Assembly: GCA_003155915.1 (NCBI GenBank)
Contig: PMFA01000017.1
Location: 26,166-90,165, forward strand
Source of the DNA: Acidimicrobiaceae bacterium
GTDB taxonomy: Bacteria > Actinomycetota > Acidimicrobiia > Acidimicrobiales > RAAP-2
Direction of reading: 5' to 3'
Length of the DNA stretch: 64,000 nucleotides
The position numbers and the translations under genes are program-made. The first letter of the stretch is position 1. Each line of letters begins with the position of its first letter. The notes beneath the pieces are model-generated. The model made no database searches and had not been told where the DNA came from. It saw nothing but the letters and a program-made list of their open reading frames with translations. Shown one piece after another: positions 16,709 to 25,567 of the stretch.

Positions 16709-18225
16709 TGTCCCACGAGCTGAACATGACGCGCCTCCTCAGCGAGCGGCCACGTCGCGCGGTGCTCGAGTGCGGCAGCGACGAGCTCATCGAATCGGTT
16801 GCGCGGTTGCTCGAAGCCGGATTCCGTCTGGCGCTCGTCGGTGCGCGCCACGACGAAGCAGTAATTGAAATCGTCTACTTGTTCGTCGACGGTCCGCCCG
16901 ACCAACGAATCGAACTGCGGGTGTTGCTCGATGCGCGCCAGCCGCGAATTCCTTCGATCGCGCACCTGAATTACTCCGCCAGTCGATTCGAACGTGAGAT
17001 GTACGACCTCTTTGGCGTCCAACCGATTGGTCACCCCCAGCTTCGCCGACTCGTGTTGCACCAGCACTGGCCCCGCGGATGGCACCCCATGCGTCACGAC
17101 GCGGGACCCCAACCCTCCATGAACGCCGACGCCGACGCCTTTCCCTTCGCCCCGGTCGAGGGTCCCGGGATCTACGAGATTCCGGTCGGCCCGGTGCACG
17201 CGGGCGTGATTGAGCCGGGGCACTTTCGTTTCTGGGTGCTCGGCGAGACCATCGTGCGCATGAAGGCCCGCCTCTGGTTCGTGCACAAGGGCATTGAGCG
17301 GCTCTTCGAGGGCCGGGACCTCGACTTCGCGTTGAACCTCGCGGAGAAGATCTCCGGCGACAGCGCCGTCAGCCACAGCCTCGCGTTCGTCCAGGCCGTC
17401 GAAGAGGCCCTCGGTGTCGAAGTCGGCCCGCGCGCCAACGAACTGCGCGCGGTGCTGCTCGAACTCGAACGCCTGTACAACCACGTGGCCGACGTGGGCG
17501 CGTTGTGCAACGACGTCGGCTTCGGCCTCGCGAACGCGCGCGCCCTGACGCTGCGCGAACGACTCTTGACGCTCAATGACTCGGTGACCGGGCATCGTCT
17601 GTTGCGCGGCGGGGTGCACTACGGTGGCGCGACGCTGCGGACGTTGCCAACCCGAGAGGAGCTCGAAGATATCGCGACGCAGTTCCACGAGTTGGTCGCT
17701 CTGGCGCGCTCCAACAGCATCGTGATGGACCGTTTCACGGGCACCGGGGTGCTCACGATCGACCAGGCCCGTGACCTGGGCGTACTCGGGGTCGTCGCGC
17801 GGGCATCGGGTCTTCATGACGACGCCCGGGTGTCCCAACCGTTCGTCGAGTTGCCCGCCAGTTTTCACCGCGTGACACGCGACGTCGGGGACGTGCTCTC
17901 GAGGTTCGAGGTCCGATGTGACGAGGTCGACGTGTCGCTTCGTCTGCTCGCCGACCTCGTGTCGCGCGAAGGACCGCTCGACGTTCGTGGCGATGAGGTC
18001 GAAATTCGAGAGGGTCACGGCACGGGCATCGCAGAAGGGTGGCGCGGAGCGGTTGTGCACCGCGTCCACTTTGGTCCCGGCGGGATTTTGTCCCGGGTCA
18101 AGATCGTCGATCCCTCGTTCTTCGCGTGGCCCGCGTTGCCCCTCGCGTTGAGTGACACCATCGTGCCGGACTTTCCGCTCGTCAACAAGAGTTTCAATCT
18201 TTCCTACGCGGGCAACGACCTGTAA
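16708..18225 (+). CDS. hycE: HycE-like large subunit lacking all NiFe-ligand cysteines
   Basis: Fusion of a NuoC-like domain (about residues 1-140) and a NuoD/hydrogenase-large-subunit domain (about 150-505), as in HycE. The start is the ATG at 16708, overlapping the previous stop. In group 4 hydrogenases the two CxxC motifs hold the NiFe centre. Here the first (RVCGICxxAHS) reads KISGDSAVSHS, giving Ser216 and Ser219, and the last (DPCxxC) reads DPSFFAW, giving Ser470 and Ala473. The rest of the fold, for example GHFRFWVLGE and the GG-containing segment near residue 308, is well preserved, so it is not a decaying gene. The product cannot bind NiFe in the known way; it belongs to the hydrogenase-related (Ehr-type) proteins. 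A longer frame upstream and a 508-codon antisense frame are shadows. Confidence 0.9.
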   Translation: MSHELNMTRLLSERPRRAVLECGSDELIESVARLLEAGFRLALVGARHDEAVIEIVYLFVDGPPDQRIELRVLLDARQPRIPSIAHLNYSASRFEREMYDLFGVQPIGHPQLRRLVLHQHWPRGWHPMRHDAGPQPSMNADADAFPFAPVEGPGIYEIPVGPVHAGVIEPGHFRFWVLGETIVRMKARLWFVHKGIERLFEGRDLDFALNLAEKISGDSAVSHSLAFVQAVEEALGVEVGPRANELRAVLLELERLYNHVADVGALCNDVGFGLANARALTLRERLLTLNDSVTGHRLLRGGVHYGGATLRTLPTREELEDIATQFHELVALARSNSIVMDRFTGTGVLTIDQARDLGVLGVVARASGLHDDARVSQPFVELPASFHRVTRDVGDVLSRFEVRCDEVDVSLRLLADLVSREGPLDVRGDEVEIREGHGTGIAEGWRGAVVHRVHFGPGGILSRVKIVDPSFFAWPALPLALSDTIVPDFPLVNKSFNLSYAGNDL

Positions 18226-18387
18226 TGACGGGCGAATGATGTAGCGGGTGAGGTTGCCCAGCGGCCCCGGGGTGTACGGACGCGCGTTGCCCTCGCCGCC
18301 TTGTCACCAATCGCCGGTGCGAGGTTGGATTTGTGTCGCGTCGGGACTGCGACACCAACTATCTGCGATACCTCCAATCCGACTCAT

Positions 18388-18888
18388 TCAGAATGAACGT
18401 GCAAACGTTTCGACGAGTTGAACCTGTTCGTCGGTTTCAACCGCTCTTCGGTCGTAGTTAGCTCGAACCCACTCCACGGCATCACTGAATTGCACGCCAG
18501 CGCAGACTGCCAGGCACGAGAGAACAGTTCCCGTCCTACCAAGCCCGCCGTAACACGCGATCTGCACGACTTCGCCTGTTTTAGCTCGAGCATGAATATC
18601 CCAGATGACATCGAAGAGTTCGCTCACGTCTTTCGGAAGTCCGAAGTCGGGCCACGAGATCATTCGACACGGCCACGTGACGTCGGGATCGGCGGCCCAC
18701 CGTTCATCCAGATACACCGCATAATCAGGCTGAGGTGATCGACTAGGCGGAACAAGCCCGAGCCTCCCCTGGGCGAACACAACCGCGCCATCGGGCAGGT
18801 TTACGATCATCAATGCATTCTTGCGCTTAACGTGACGCCGGACAAACTCGTCGACCGTCTGAACCCGCAGGTGCTGTGATACACACAT
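18388..18888 (-). CDS. Protein tyrosine/dual-specificity phosphatase-like protein
   Basis: Cytoplasmic phosphatase of the cysteine-based superfamily, 166 residues. It has a WPD-type general-acid loop (WPDFGLP near residue 87) and the P-loop ACYGGLGRTG (near residue 117), where the nucleophile Cys and the Arg of CX5R are in place, but the His that usually precedes the Cys is Ala. The Cys should still work, perhaps with an altered pKa. I chose ATG 18888 because the frame further upstream would run into the divergent gene at 18949. Target unknown: phosphotyrosine, phosphoserine or a small phosphate ester are all possible. Confidence 0.78.
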   Translation of the reverse strand: MCVSQHLRVQTVDEFVRRHVKRKNALMIVNLPDGAVVFAQGRLGLVPPSRSPQPDYAVYLDERWAADPDVTWPCRMISWPDFGLPKDVSELFDVIWDIHARAKTGEVVQIACYGGLGRTGTVLSCLAVCAGVQFSDAVEWVRANYDRRAVETDEQVQLVETFARSF

Positions 18889-18948
18889 GATGTCAGAGCG
18901 CTTAAGGAGACGTGCCCGACCGAAGATCCGAGACGGTACCCTGCTGAC

Positions 18949-19275
18949 ATGATCGTTTGTGTGCCCGTAACCAGTGACGGAATGGTCGATCACCGCTGGG
19001 GCCGCGCGGAGTCGATCGCCGTGGTCAACATCGAAAACGGCGAGATTGAAAGTTGGCAAGAGATTGAGGTGTCCTGGGATCGGCTGCACGACGAGGGGAC
19101 ATCAGCCCAACACCACGCTCGCGTCGCTCGGTTCCTGCGTCAGAACCACGTCGAGGGTGTGGTCGCGCATCACGTCGGGGACGGAATGGTGAAGATGTTG
19201 GACACGATGAAATTGCCATTGTTTCTCGAGGCGACCGGCGACGCCCGAACCGCCGTCCTGGTGGCGACGTCTTAG
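18949..19275 (+). CDS. NifX/NifB-C-like (dinitrogenase cofactor family) small protein
   Basis: A 108-residue protein with the RNase H-like fold of the NifX/NafY/NifB C-terminal family: it begins MIVCVPVTSDGMVDHRWGRAE, with the typical D-x2-WGRA segment, and ends in a GDARTAV-containing helix. These proteins bind iron-sulfur or molybdenum cofactors in nitrogen fixers, but stand-alone copies are common in non-fixers and their role is unclear. No nif gene is in the window. It is divergent from the phosphatase gene, with 60 bases between the two starts. Confidence 0.75.
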   Translation: MIVCVPVTSDGMVDHRWGRAESIAVVNIENGEIESWQEIEVSWDRLHDEGTSAQHHARVARFLRQNHVEGVVAHHVGDGMVKMLDTMKLPLFLEATGDARTAVLVATS

Positions 19276-19417
19276 TCCGCCTCTTTGATACGAGCTTCAG
19301 CCAAACAATGTCCAGCGCACGGCGACATTCCTCACGGGCCTTCGACACCGCCCGTGAACCATTGAATTCTGGTTACTCCTCCTGACTGTATACCGTATGG
19401 CGGAGTAGAGTTGTGGT

Positions 19418-19747
19418 ATGTCAGACGAACTCTCTGCTCTGGGCCGCTACACGGGACCGGCCACCCTGGTGCTTTCGAGTCTCGCTGACGGTCCCAAGCA
19501 CGGCTACGCGTTGACCAAGGACGTCGAACATTTCGCGGGTATCCACCTCGCGCCGGGGACTCTGTACGCCGCCCTCGACCGACTCGTTGAAGGCGGGCTG
19601 ATTGAAGGACTCGAGGCCGTGGGCCGGCGACGTCCCTACAAGATCACCGCCCTGGGAGCGACAGCCCTCATGGCACATCTGCAGGCACAGCGTCGCGTCA
19701 CCGAAACCGGCCTCGGTCGTCTCGCCGGCGCGTGGGAGACGCCGTGA
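19418..19747 (+). CDS. PadR-family transcriptional regulator
   Basis: A 109-residue PadR-type winged-helix protein. The family pattern is clear: HGYALTKDVE near residue 29, then APGTLYAALDRLVEGGLIE near 47-65, then the wing with RRRPYKITALG near 70. It has the short C-terminal helix of subfamily 2. The TGA overlaps the GTG of the next gene, a membrane protein, an arrangement often seen where PadR controls a partner membrane protein. The ATG is leadered by an AT-rich stretch with TATACC near 19388 that may be the promoter. Confidence 0.88.
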   Translation: MSDELSALGRYTGPATLVLSSLADGPKHGYALTKDVEHFAGIHLAPGTLYAALDRLVEGGLIEGLEAVGRRRPYKITALGATALMAHLQAQRRVTETGLGRLAGAWETP

Positions 19748-20568
19748 CGGCGACTGAACGACGTGCTCGGCGCCTGCTGAGCTGGTATCCGCGTTCGTGG
19801 CGCGAAACCCACGAAGAAGAATTCGTCGCCCTGCTCGAAGATTCAATAGTGGATCGACCGTTCTGGCCGGGTCGATCGCTCAACATCGTCCTGAGCGCAC
19901 TGCGAGTGCGGTCTTGCGAACTTCGCGCCTCGCATCGACGGATGCTCCTCTCCAGCAGTGTGCCGCTCGTCGTACTCGTCGCCGTGATCGGTTTCGCCAC
20001 GAACGGCTTCGGGCTGCTGTCCCTCTCGGGCCCCACGAAGGGCGGGATGCCGTACAGCCCGCCAAGAGGAGTTGCCTACAACAAGCTGCCCGACTACCTC
20101 TCGGTCTATATCGGGCCGAACGACATCGGCTACACCCCAAAGGCCTACGTCTCCGCGCCCAATGGTCCCGACAACGATCCTCTGCTCGGTCGGATCGCGC
20201 CCATCTTCGCCAGCAACCTGACGACACTGCTCGGCCACGAGTACCCGGGTATCGGTTTCGTTCCGCTCGGCTCATCGCCCTGGTCACTTTCTTGCACGAC
20301 TGAGAGAGTGACCACCGAGAGCGCGGGCGGCGCACAGACCATCACCACCATTCCGTGTCCCTCAACGACGCTCGTTCTCCCAAATGTTGTGGGCATGGTG
20401 ACACCCACCGCGGTCGGCGAGCTCTCCGGGCTCGGCGTCGGAGTGGTCATACAGAACGTCCACAGCAGTTCGATTCCGGTAGGTCACATCGTTTCGACTT
20501 CGCCGCGAGGTGGCACCTCCGTTCATGCCCGCCAGCAGGTGATCGTTGACATCTCGGTGCCGAACTGA
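19744..20568 (+). CDS. PadR-coupled membrane protein with extracellular PASTA domain
   Basis: A 274-residue single-span protein. The N-terminal part (RRLLSWYPRSWRETHEEEF near residues 7-25) is the short Trp/Arg-rich cytoplasmic domain often encoded directly behind PadR genes. One membrane helix follows at about 70-90, then an extracytoplasmic region and a C-terminal PASTA domain (about 205-274, starting LPNVVGM and ending VIVDISVPN). PASTA domains bind peptidoglycan fragments in Ser/Thr kinases and penicillin-binding proteins. The GTG start overlaps the PadR stop. The combination suggests a wall-sensing partner of the regulator, but that is inference. Confidence 0.75.
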   Translation: MTATERRARRLLSWYPRSWRETHEEEFVALLEDSIVDRPFWPGRSLNIVLSALRVRSCELRASHRRMLLSSSVPLVVLVAVIGFATNGFGLLSLSGPTKGGMPYSPPRGVAYNKLPDYLSVYIGPNDIGYTPKAYVSAPNGPDNDPLLGRIAPIFASNLTTLLGHEYPGIGFVPLGSSPWSLSCTTERVTTESAGGAQTITTIPCPSTTLVLPNVVGMVTPTAVGELSGLGVGVVIQNVHSSSIPVGHIVSTSPRGGTSVHARQQVIVDISVPN

Positions 20569-21032
20569 GTTTCCTTTAGGACTAGGGGATGGTCTTTCGC
20601 GTGAGCGTCACACGACTTGATTGGGAGAGGACCTGTTGGGTTTGCTCACACCAATGAGTCAAGTCTCGACGGAGTCGAGGTGGCGGATCCGTCGCGTGCG
20701 GCCTTCGACACCGTGTGATGTTGCAGAGTGTCTGGGGGTCAAGGCGCTGGGTTTCACTCGGCATGAAAATGACGAAGCGTGCTAACTCGGTTCTCTCGAA
20801 TGAAGGTCCGACCGTGCACCACGCCCCTCAAATTATGTGACGTGAACCCGACAGTTTGGGGTCGTTGAATTACTTTTCGTGATTTTTACCCTGTTCGTCA
20901 GCGTTTATGGCGTTAACTGATTCGATTCGTTTCGTTTGCACGTCCACCTCTCGTCGTATAGTGTCGCGAAATCATTCACATGTAGTCGACCACGAGGCCG
21001 CCAATGCAATGCGATGATCGGAGGGCACCGAG
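20569..21032 (+). promoter_or_regulatory. 464-base intergenic region with a likely promoter
   Basis: No credible gene. It holds a short hairpin CTCGAC-GGA-GTCGAG (20665-20679) without a T tract, and near the end a promoter-like pair for the next gene: TTTGCA (20935-20940), 16 bases, TATAGT (20957-20962). The stretch 20860-20960 is AT-rich compared with its surroundings. A ribosome binding site GGAGGG follows at about 21019-21024, giving a 5' leader of about 65 bases. Confidence 0.45.
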
Positions 21033-23978
21033 ATGCGTTTCTTTAGGCCGTTGGTTGCGTTCAGCCTCACCGTCAGCTTTGCTGCGGTGATCGGGTCCGG
21101 GGGTTCATTCCTCGTCGCCTCAGATGCCAGTGCCGCGAGTGCCTGCGGAAACGCGGGGACCCTGTCCACGAGTGCCGGAGTTTCTACTTGTACGTACACC
21201 GCGGCCGGAGAGGACACGTTCAGCGTGCCGGCGGGCGTCACGCAGGTCTCCGTCGTGGCGATTGGCGGCGCCGGGGGTGCCGGGGGAACGTACAACGCGG
21301 GCATCGGCGGCCTTGGTGGCTCGGGTGCAGACGTCTCGGCGACGGTGACGGGCCTCAGTGTCTCGACTCTCTACGTCGAGGTGGGCTCAAACGGGACCGA
21401 CGGCACGGGCGGGACAGCGAACTGCACCGCCGGTGACGGAGGGACCAACGGTGGCGGTATCGGTGGACAGTCTCGGTGCTACGGCGGCGGCGGCGGTGGT
21501 GGCGGTGGAGCTTCGGACGTGCGAACGACGCCCGCGGCGGCCGAGAACCTCACCGGTGCGTCCGGCGACCCGCGTCTCGTGGTCGCCGGCGGTGGCGGTG
21601 GCGGTGGCGGTGCCTATTACACCCAAGGTGGTGCGGGAGGCAACGCTGGTAACGACACCGTGATCGGCGCTGGGGCCGGTGGCGATTGCAACGCAACTTC
21701 TGGCGACAACGGCCTACCTGGTCAACCAGGCGGCGTAGGCCCCGGAGGCGGAACCGGGGGGAGTTGCTCCGTCAGTTCTACAATCACCCAATCTGTACCG
21801 GGCAACTACGGACAGCCTTCGGGCGGCGGTGCGGGCGCCAGTGGCGATACTTTTGATATAACGAGCGGCGGCGGCGGCGGTGGCGGCGGCTACATCGGCG
21901 GCGGCGGCGGCGCAATCGTTGGCGATACCGATGGGAGCGGCGGCGGCGGCGGGTCGAGTTTCGGACCCGCGGGGACCGTGGTCGCCATCTCGAGCGCATC
22001 GCCTTCGGTGGCGATTTCATGGACGTCGCTTGTCGTCAGCGGCGTGTATTTCGAAGGATCGAGTTCATCGCCGACAATCGTGATCACCGGTTCGGGCTTT
22101 GGCGACGAGTCCGACCTCGGGACGCCCTTACCTCCGGGCTCCTCTGGCGATAACGGCAATGATTACCCGAACTTCGTTTTCAGCGACACCTCGACGGGCG
22201 TGAACGTCGGTGCTCCGGGGAACTATGTAGGAATTCTCATCTCGTCGTACTCCGATACCGAGATTGTCTTTACACTGAACGCCGATTACCAGACCTCAGT
22301 TGGTCAGTCCAGGAATTACAGCACCTACAACTTCGTCGCTGGCGACGGCTACTCACTTAATCTGCTCGGGGTAGCGAACGTCGGCACTGTTGCCTACTAC
22401 CCGACGGCGTCGATCTCGTTGCCGACGGGCGGTGGGACCTACGCGTTCGACGCGTCAGTTCCAACAACCTTCAGTTGCAGCGACTTCCCGGGCGGCGAGG
22501 GCATCGCAAGCTGCGTTGACAGCAACAGTTCGAGCACCGGCACGGGGTGGCTCAACACGGGGGTGGTGGGCAACAACACCTACACCGTCACCGCCACCAG
22601 CGATGAGGGTTTCACCGGTACGGCGTCAATCTCCTACACGGTCAATCCCGCGACACCGCAGATCACGACGAGCGCGAGTCCAGGTATTTTGGGCGGGACG
22701 CTCCAGGACAGCGCCACGTCCTCGGGATTAAGTGCCTACAACGGGACCGGCTCGATCACGTTCAATCTTTACGGTCCCGCCGACCCCACCTGTGGCGCCG
22801 CGCCCGTCTACACCGAGACGGTCTCGAACTTCAGTGGTTCGGCGCGCACGTCGACCGGCTACACGGCCTCGAGCGCCGGCACGTACCACTGGGTGGCCAG
22901 TTTCTCCGGTGATAGTGGAGATAGCGCCGCGAGTACGACCTGTGGCGATGAGCCGGTGGTGGTGAGCCAGGACACGACTTCACTCTCGACCACGCCGAAC
23001 GTCACCACCATCACTTTGAGTGCGGCGACACCGCCGGTCTTGACCGACACGGCCGTGCTCTCCGGTGGCTACAGTCCGACCGGCACAATTACTTTCACGC
23101 TGGTCAACAACGGCAACACCGTCGACACCGAGACGGTCGCTGTCGTCAATGGCGACGGCTCCTACACGACGCCAAAGGGCTACACCCTGCCGGCGACGGG
23201 CACCGTGACGGGCACGTACCAGTGGAACGCGACGTACTCCGGGGACGCGAACAACGCGAGTAGCGCCGACAACAACAACGCCAACGAGCAGGTGGTGGTG
23301 AAGGGTCGACCCGAGTCAACGACGACCTCGATGAACATCGCCAAGGGCAACGTCACCTACGGCGCCGAGGCGATCCAGACCATCAACGGGGTGGTGACCG
23401 GTCAGAAGAACGACGGCGCCCCCGAGGGCAGCGTCAACGTCACCTACGGACCCAGCGCCACGCCGCTATGTAGCGCGACGCTGGTTGCGGGCACGGGCGA
23501 CACGTCGACCTATAAGTGTGCGTTGACGTCGAACACTCAACTCAACGCGTTCAACTACCTGACCGTTCGGGCCACGTTCGTCCCGGCGACGGTGTCATCC
23601 ACCAGTGCCAATTTTGTCTACACGACCTCGATGTCGGGAGCGTTCTCGGGCGACAACTTCCTGGTGAAGAAGGACTCGACGACGACCAAGGTCACCGTGT
23701 CGCCCAATAGCGTGACGTCGGGAGCTGAGTCGTCCGCCGTATTCTCGGTGAGCGTGAAGACCGGTAACGGCGAGACCGTGCCCAACGGCGAGATCGTCAC
23801 TGTCAAGGTCGGATCGACGAGTTGCATGGTCACCTTGAGCGCGGGCGCGGGCACCTGTTTCATTGCCAACAGCGCTCTCGGTGTTGGTACTTACTCGGTG
23901 AGCGCCACCTACTCAGGGGACACGAACCTCTCGAACTCGAGTGGATCGGGACCGCAATTGACGGTGAAGAGGAAGTAG
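21033..23978 (+). CDS. Large secreted Gly-rich protein with Ig-like repeats
   Basis: A 981-residue secreted protein with a signal peptide (about residues 1-35, ending near ASA). The first third (about 70-330) is extremely rich in Gly and Ala/Ser, with runs of GGGGG. The remaining part (about 340-981) is made of beta-rich Ig-like segments of the bacterial Ig-like type: repeated phrases such as TYSGD, YHWVASFSGDSG and YQWNATYSGDANN near residues 625, 730 and 960 mark at least three homologous units, each about 95-100 residues. It has no LPxTG and no C-terminal membrane helix. It is likely a surface or matrix protein. The ATG is preceded by GGAGGG. Long open frames in other phases here are caused by the Gly codons. 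Confidence 0.8.
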   Translation: MRFFRPLVAFSLTVSFAAVIGSGGSFLVASDASAASACGNAGTLSTSAGVSTCTYTAAGEDTFSVPAGVTQVSVVAIGGAGGAGGTYNAGIGGLGGSGADVSATVTGLSVSTLYVEVGSNGTDGTGGTANCTAGDGGTNGGGIGGQSRCYGGGGGGGGGASDVRTTPAAAENLTGASGDPRLVVAGGGGGGGGAYYTQGGAGGNAGNDTVIGAGAGGDCNATSGDNGLPGQPGGVGPGGGTGGSCSVSSTITQSVPGNYGQPSGGGAGASGDTFDITSGGGGGGGGYIGGGGGAIVGDTDGSGGGGGSSFGPAGTVVAISSASPSVAISWTSLVVSGVYFEGSSSSPTIVITGSGFGDESDLGTPLPPGSSGDNGNDYPNFVFSDTSTGVNVGAPGNYVGILISSYSDTEIVFTLNADYQTSVGQSRNYSTYNFVAGDGYSLNLLGVANVGTVAYYPTASISLPTGGGTYAFDASVPTTFSCSDFPGGEGIASCVDSNSSSTGTGWLNTGVVGNNTYTVTATSDEGFTGTASISYTVNPATPQITTSASPGILGGTLQDSATSSGLSAYNGTGSITFNLYGPADPTCGAAPVYTETVSNFSGSARTSTGYTASSAGTYHWVASFSGDSGDSAASTTCGDEPVVVSQDTTSLSTTPNVTTITLSAATPPVLTDTAVLSGGYSPTGTITFTLVNNGNTVDTETVAVVNGDGSYTTPKGYTLPATGTVTGTYQWNATYSGDANNASSADNNNANEQVVVKGRPESTTTSMNIAKGNVTYGAEAIQTINGVVTGQKNDGAPEGSVNVTYGPSATPLCSATLVAGTGDTSTYKCALTSNTQLNAFNYLTVRATFVPATVSSTSANFVYTTSMSGAFSGDNFLVKKDSTTTKVTVSPNSVTSGAESSAVFSVSVKTGNGETVPNGEIVTVKVGSTSCMVTLSAGAGTCFIANSALGVGTYSVSATYSGDTNLSNSSGSGPQLTVKRK
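21480..21960 (+). repeat. Gly-codon low-complexity tracts (GGC/GGT)
   Basis: Inside the large secreted protein gene, short tracts of GGC or GGT triplets recur at about 21484-21510, 21590-21612, 21867-21910 and 21938-21952. They encode the poly-Gly parts of the Gly-rich domain and are prone to slippage, so copy number may vary between strains. Confidence 0.75.
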
Positions 23979-24020
23979 CAGCCGACCGGAAATACGCAGA
24001 ACGCACCTGGCCAAAGCCAA

Positions 24021-24059
24021 GGCTGGACCCGAACCGTTCAAGGAGCTAGGGGTCCAGCC
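24021..24059 (+). terminator. Inverted repeat after the Gly-rich protein gene
   Basis: GGCTGGACCC (24021-24030) and its exact complement GGGTCCAGCC (24050-24059) are separated by 19 bases, about 45 bases after the stop at 23978. It could act as a transcription terminator, but there is no T tract and the loop is long, so the role is uncertain. Confidence 0.4.
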
Positions 24060-24178
24060 ACGGAGTAGAACTAACACGGTTTAGGCCACGCGCCAATGCA
24101 GGGTTGCATGACTAACACGTCGGGCGTCTGACACCAGCAACGTAGAACGAACTCAGTACTGTGGCTGACGGAGGCATC

Positions 24179-24871
24179 ATGAAATTTCTGCTCACATCCT
24201 CTGGCATCAGCAACCCGAGCATCAACGACGCGCTGGTGGAACTACTTGGCAAACCGATTGCCGAGTCGAGCGCACTCTGCATTCCCACCGGGACCTACCC
24301 GTTTCCTAATGGAGCAGAAGGGGCCTATAGGTTCATCCGCGGAGTCGCCAAAAGCCCCATGTGCGAATTGGGGTGGAAGTCGTTGGGAGTGCTGGAACTC
24401 ACTGCTCTGCCCAGCATCAAAGAATCCGATTGGATTCCGGTGGTCCGAGAGACTGACGCCTTGCTGGTGTGGGGTGGCGAACCACTGTATTTGTGTTACT
24501 GGATGCGGCAATCCGGATTGGCGGACGTGCTCGCGACGTTAGGGAACGAGACGGTCTACGTGGGCGTGAGCGGCGGGAGCATGGTGGTGGCTCCCAACTT
24601 CGGAGTGACCTATGACGGTCTGAACCCGCCCGTCGGCAGTGAAGAAGGTTTGGGGATGGTTGACTTTGCCATGATCGGTCACCTCGATAATCCGGACATG
24701 CCGGACTTTTCCTTGGCAGGTCTCGAAGAATGGGCCGCCGGGGTACCGGGGCCGGCGTACGGGATTGACGATGAGACCGCAATAAAAGTGGTCGACGGAA
24801 CTGTCGAAGTCGTCTCTGAAGGTCACTGGAAATTGTTTAATCCTCGAAACGGCGGCACTGAGTTCAACTGA
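24179..24871 (+). CDS. Peptidase E-like (S51) alpha-aspartyl dipeptidase family
   Basis: Serine peptidase of family S51, related to peptidase E and cyanophycinase, 230 residues, probably cytoplasmic. The nucleophile Ser lies in GVSGGSMV (near residue 134), preceded by the WGGEPLYL segment near 100; Ser-His-Glu-type residues follow. The ATG at 24179 is preferred over the GTG 18 bases upstream, because GGAGG lies just in front of it. It may split Asp-X dipeptides. The long first helix and the LTSSGISNP start agree with the family. No operon partner. Confidence 0.82.
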   Translation: MKFLLTSSGISNPSINDALVELLGKPIAESSALCIPTGTYPFPNGAEGAYRFIRGVAKSPMCELGWKSLGVLELTALPSIKESDWIPVVRETDALLVWGGEPLYLCYWMRQSGLADVLATLGNETVYVGVSGGSMVVAPNFGVTYDGLNPPVGSEEGLGMVDFAMIGHLDNPDMPDFSLAGLEEWAAGVPGPAYGIDDETAIKVVDGTVEVVSEGHWKLFNPRNGGTEFN

Positions 24872-24976
24872 GGTTGAGCTGCCAGTGAATGGTTGCAGTT
24901 CGGTGGCGTCGAGCCTCCGACACGTGGCGACGGGACCTAGCGGTCTCGCGTGATGATGCCGTGAACAGTCCGATCT

Positions 24977-25330
24977 CTAAGCTGCTGTCTTCAAGCCGAG
25001 ACCATGGCAATCTCTCACCCCGTTGGTGAGTGCACGAATCATGGCAACTGTGTTCTGCGCACTTGCGGCGGCGTCGTAGGCGCGAACGACCTGCTGGAGA
25101 GAGTTGTCGTCCGTCTTCTTCAGAGCAAACAACGTGGAGATTGGCATAGATATCGCTTCGGACATTCCCGGAGTCGGTGTCGGTGGGACGCTGATGAGCT
25201 TGCAGGCGGCTGTTTCAAGTTGTCGTCGGTGTGCCGGAGCTTTCTGCGTGGACGCCGTGGTGGTGCACGCTGCCAGCAGTAAGCCGCATACCAAAACGCC
25301 GATGATTTCGCGCTTCGCGTATTTGGTCAT
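24977..25330 (-). CDS. Small predicted lipoprotein
   Basis: A 117-residue product that begins with a lipoprotein signal: a positively charged start (MTKYAKRE), a hydrophobic stretch and the lipobox LLAAC, so Cys22 or so would be lipid-modified and anchored to the outside of the membrane. The mature part has two more Cys and no recognised domain. The ATG at 25330 gives this signal; the longer frame upstream would add 30 residues without it. Function unknown. Confidence 0.6.
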   Translation of the reverse strand: MTKYAKREIIGVLVCGLLLAACTTTASTQKAPAHRRQLETAACKLISVPPTPTPGMSEAISMPISTLFALKKTDDNSLQQVVRAYDAAASAQNTVAMIRALTNGVRDCHGLGLKTAA

Positions 25331-25567
25331 TATCAAACACTTTAAGCACCGAGTCTTGCGTATGATCAGCGAGCATCGTGCTAAAACTACCTCCGGAAAT
25401 CCGCAGTAAAAAGGTCGCATTCCGGTGACGCCGTACCGACGACGTCACGGCCCTTCTCAGTGAGGCGTGCTTGAGACCGCCGACATGAAAAGTGCACCAA
25501 CGGGCAACTCGCTTTCATCTCCTTCGTGAGTCATTCGCCGCGTCCTCGGAGCGGTGATACTTGGTCC

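Noticed and set aside
16543-18069. 508-codon open frame opposite the HycE-like gene
   Set aside because: Antisense shadow of a well-supported gene, no recognised motif.
11133-18225. Calling the operon a functional formate hydrogenlyase or NiFe hydrogenase
   Set aside because: The four Cys ligands are absent and no maturation or formate dehydrogenase gene is in the window.
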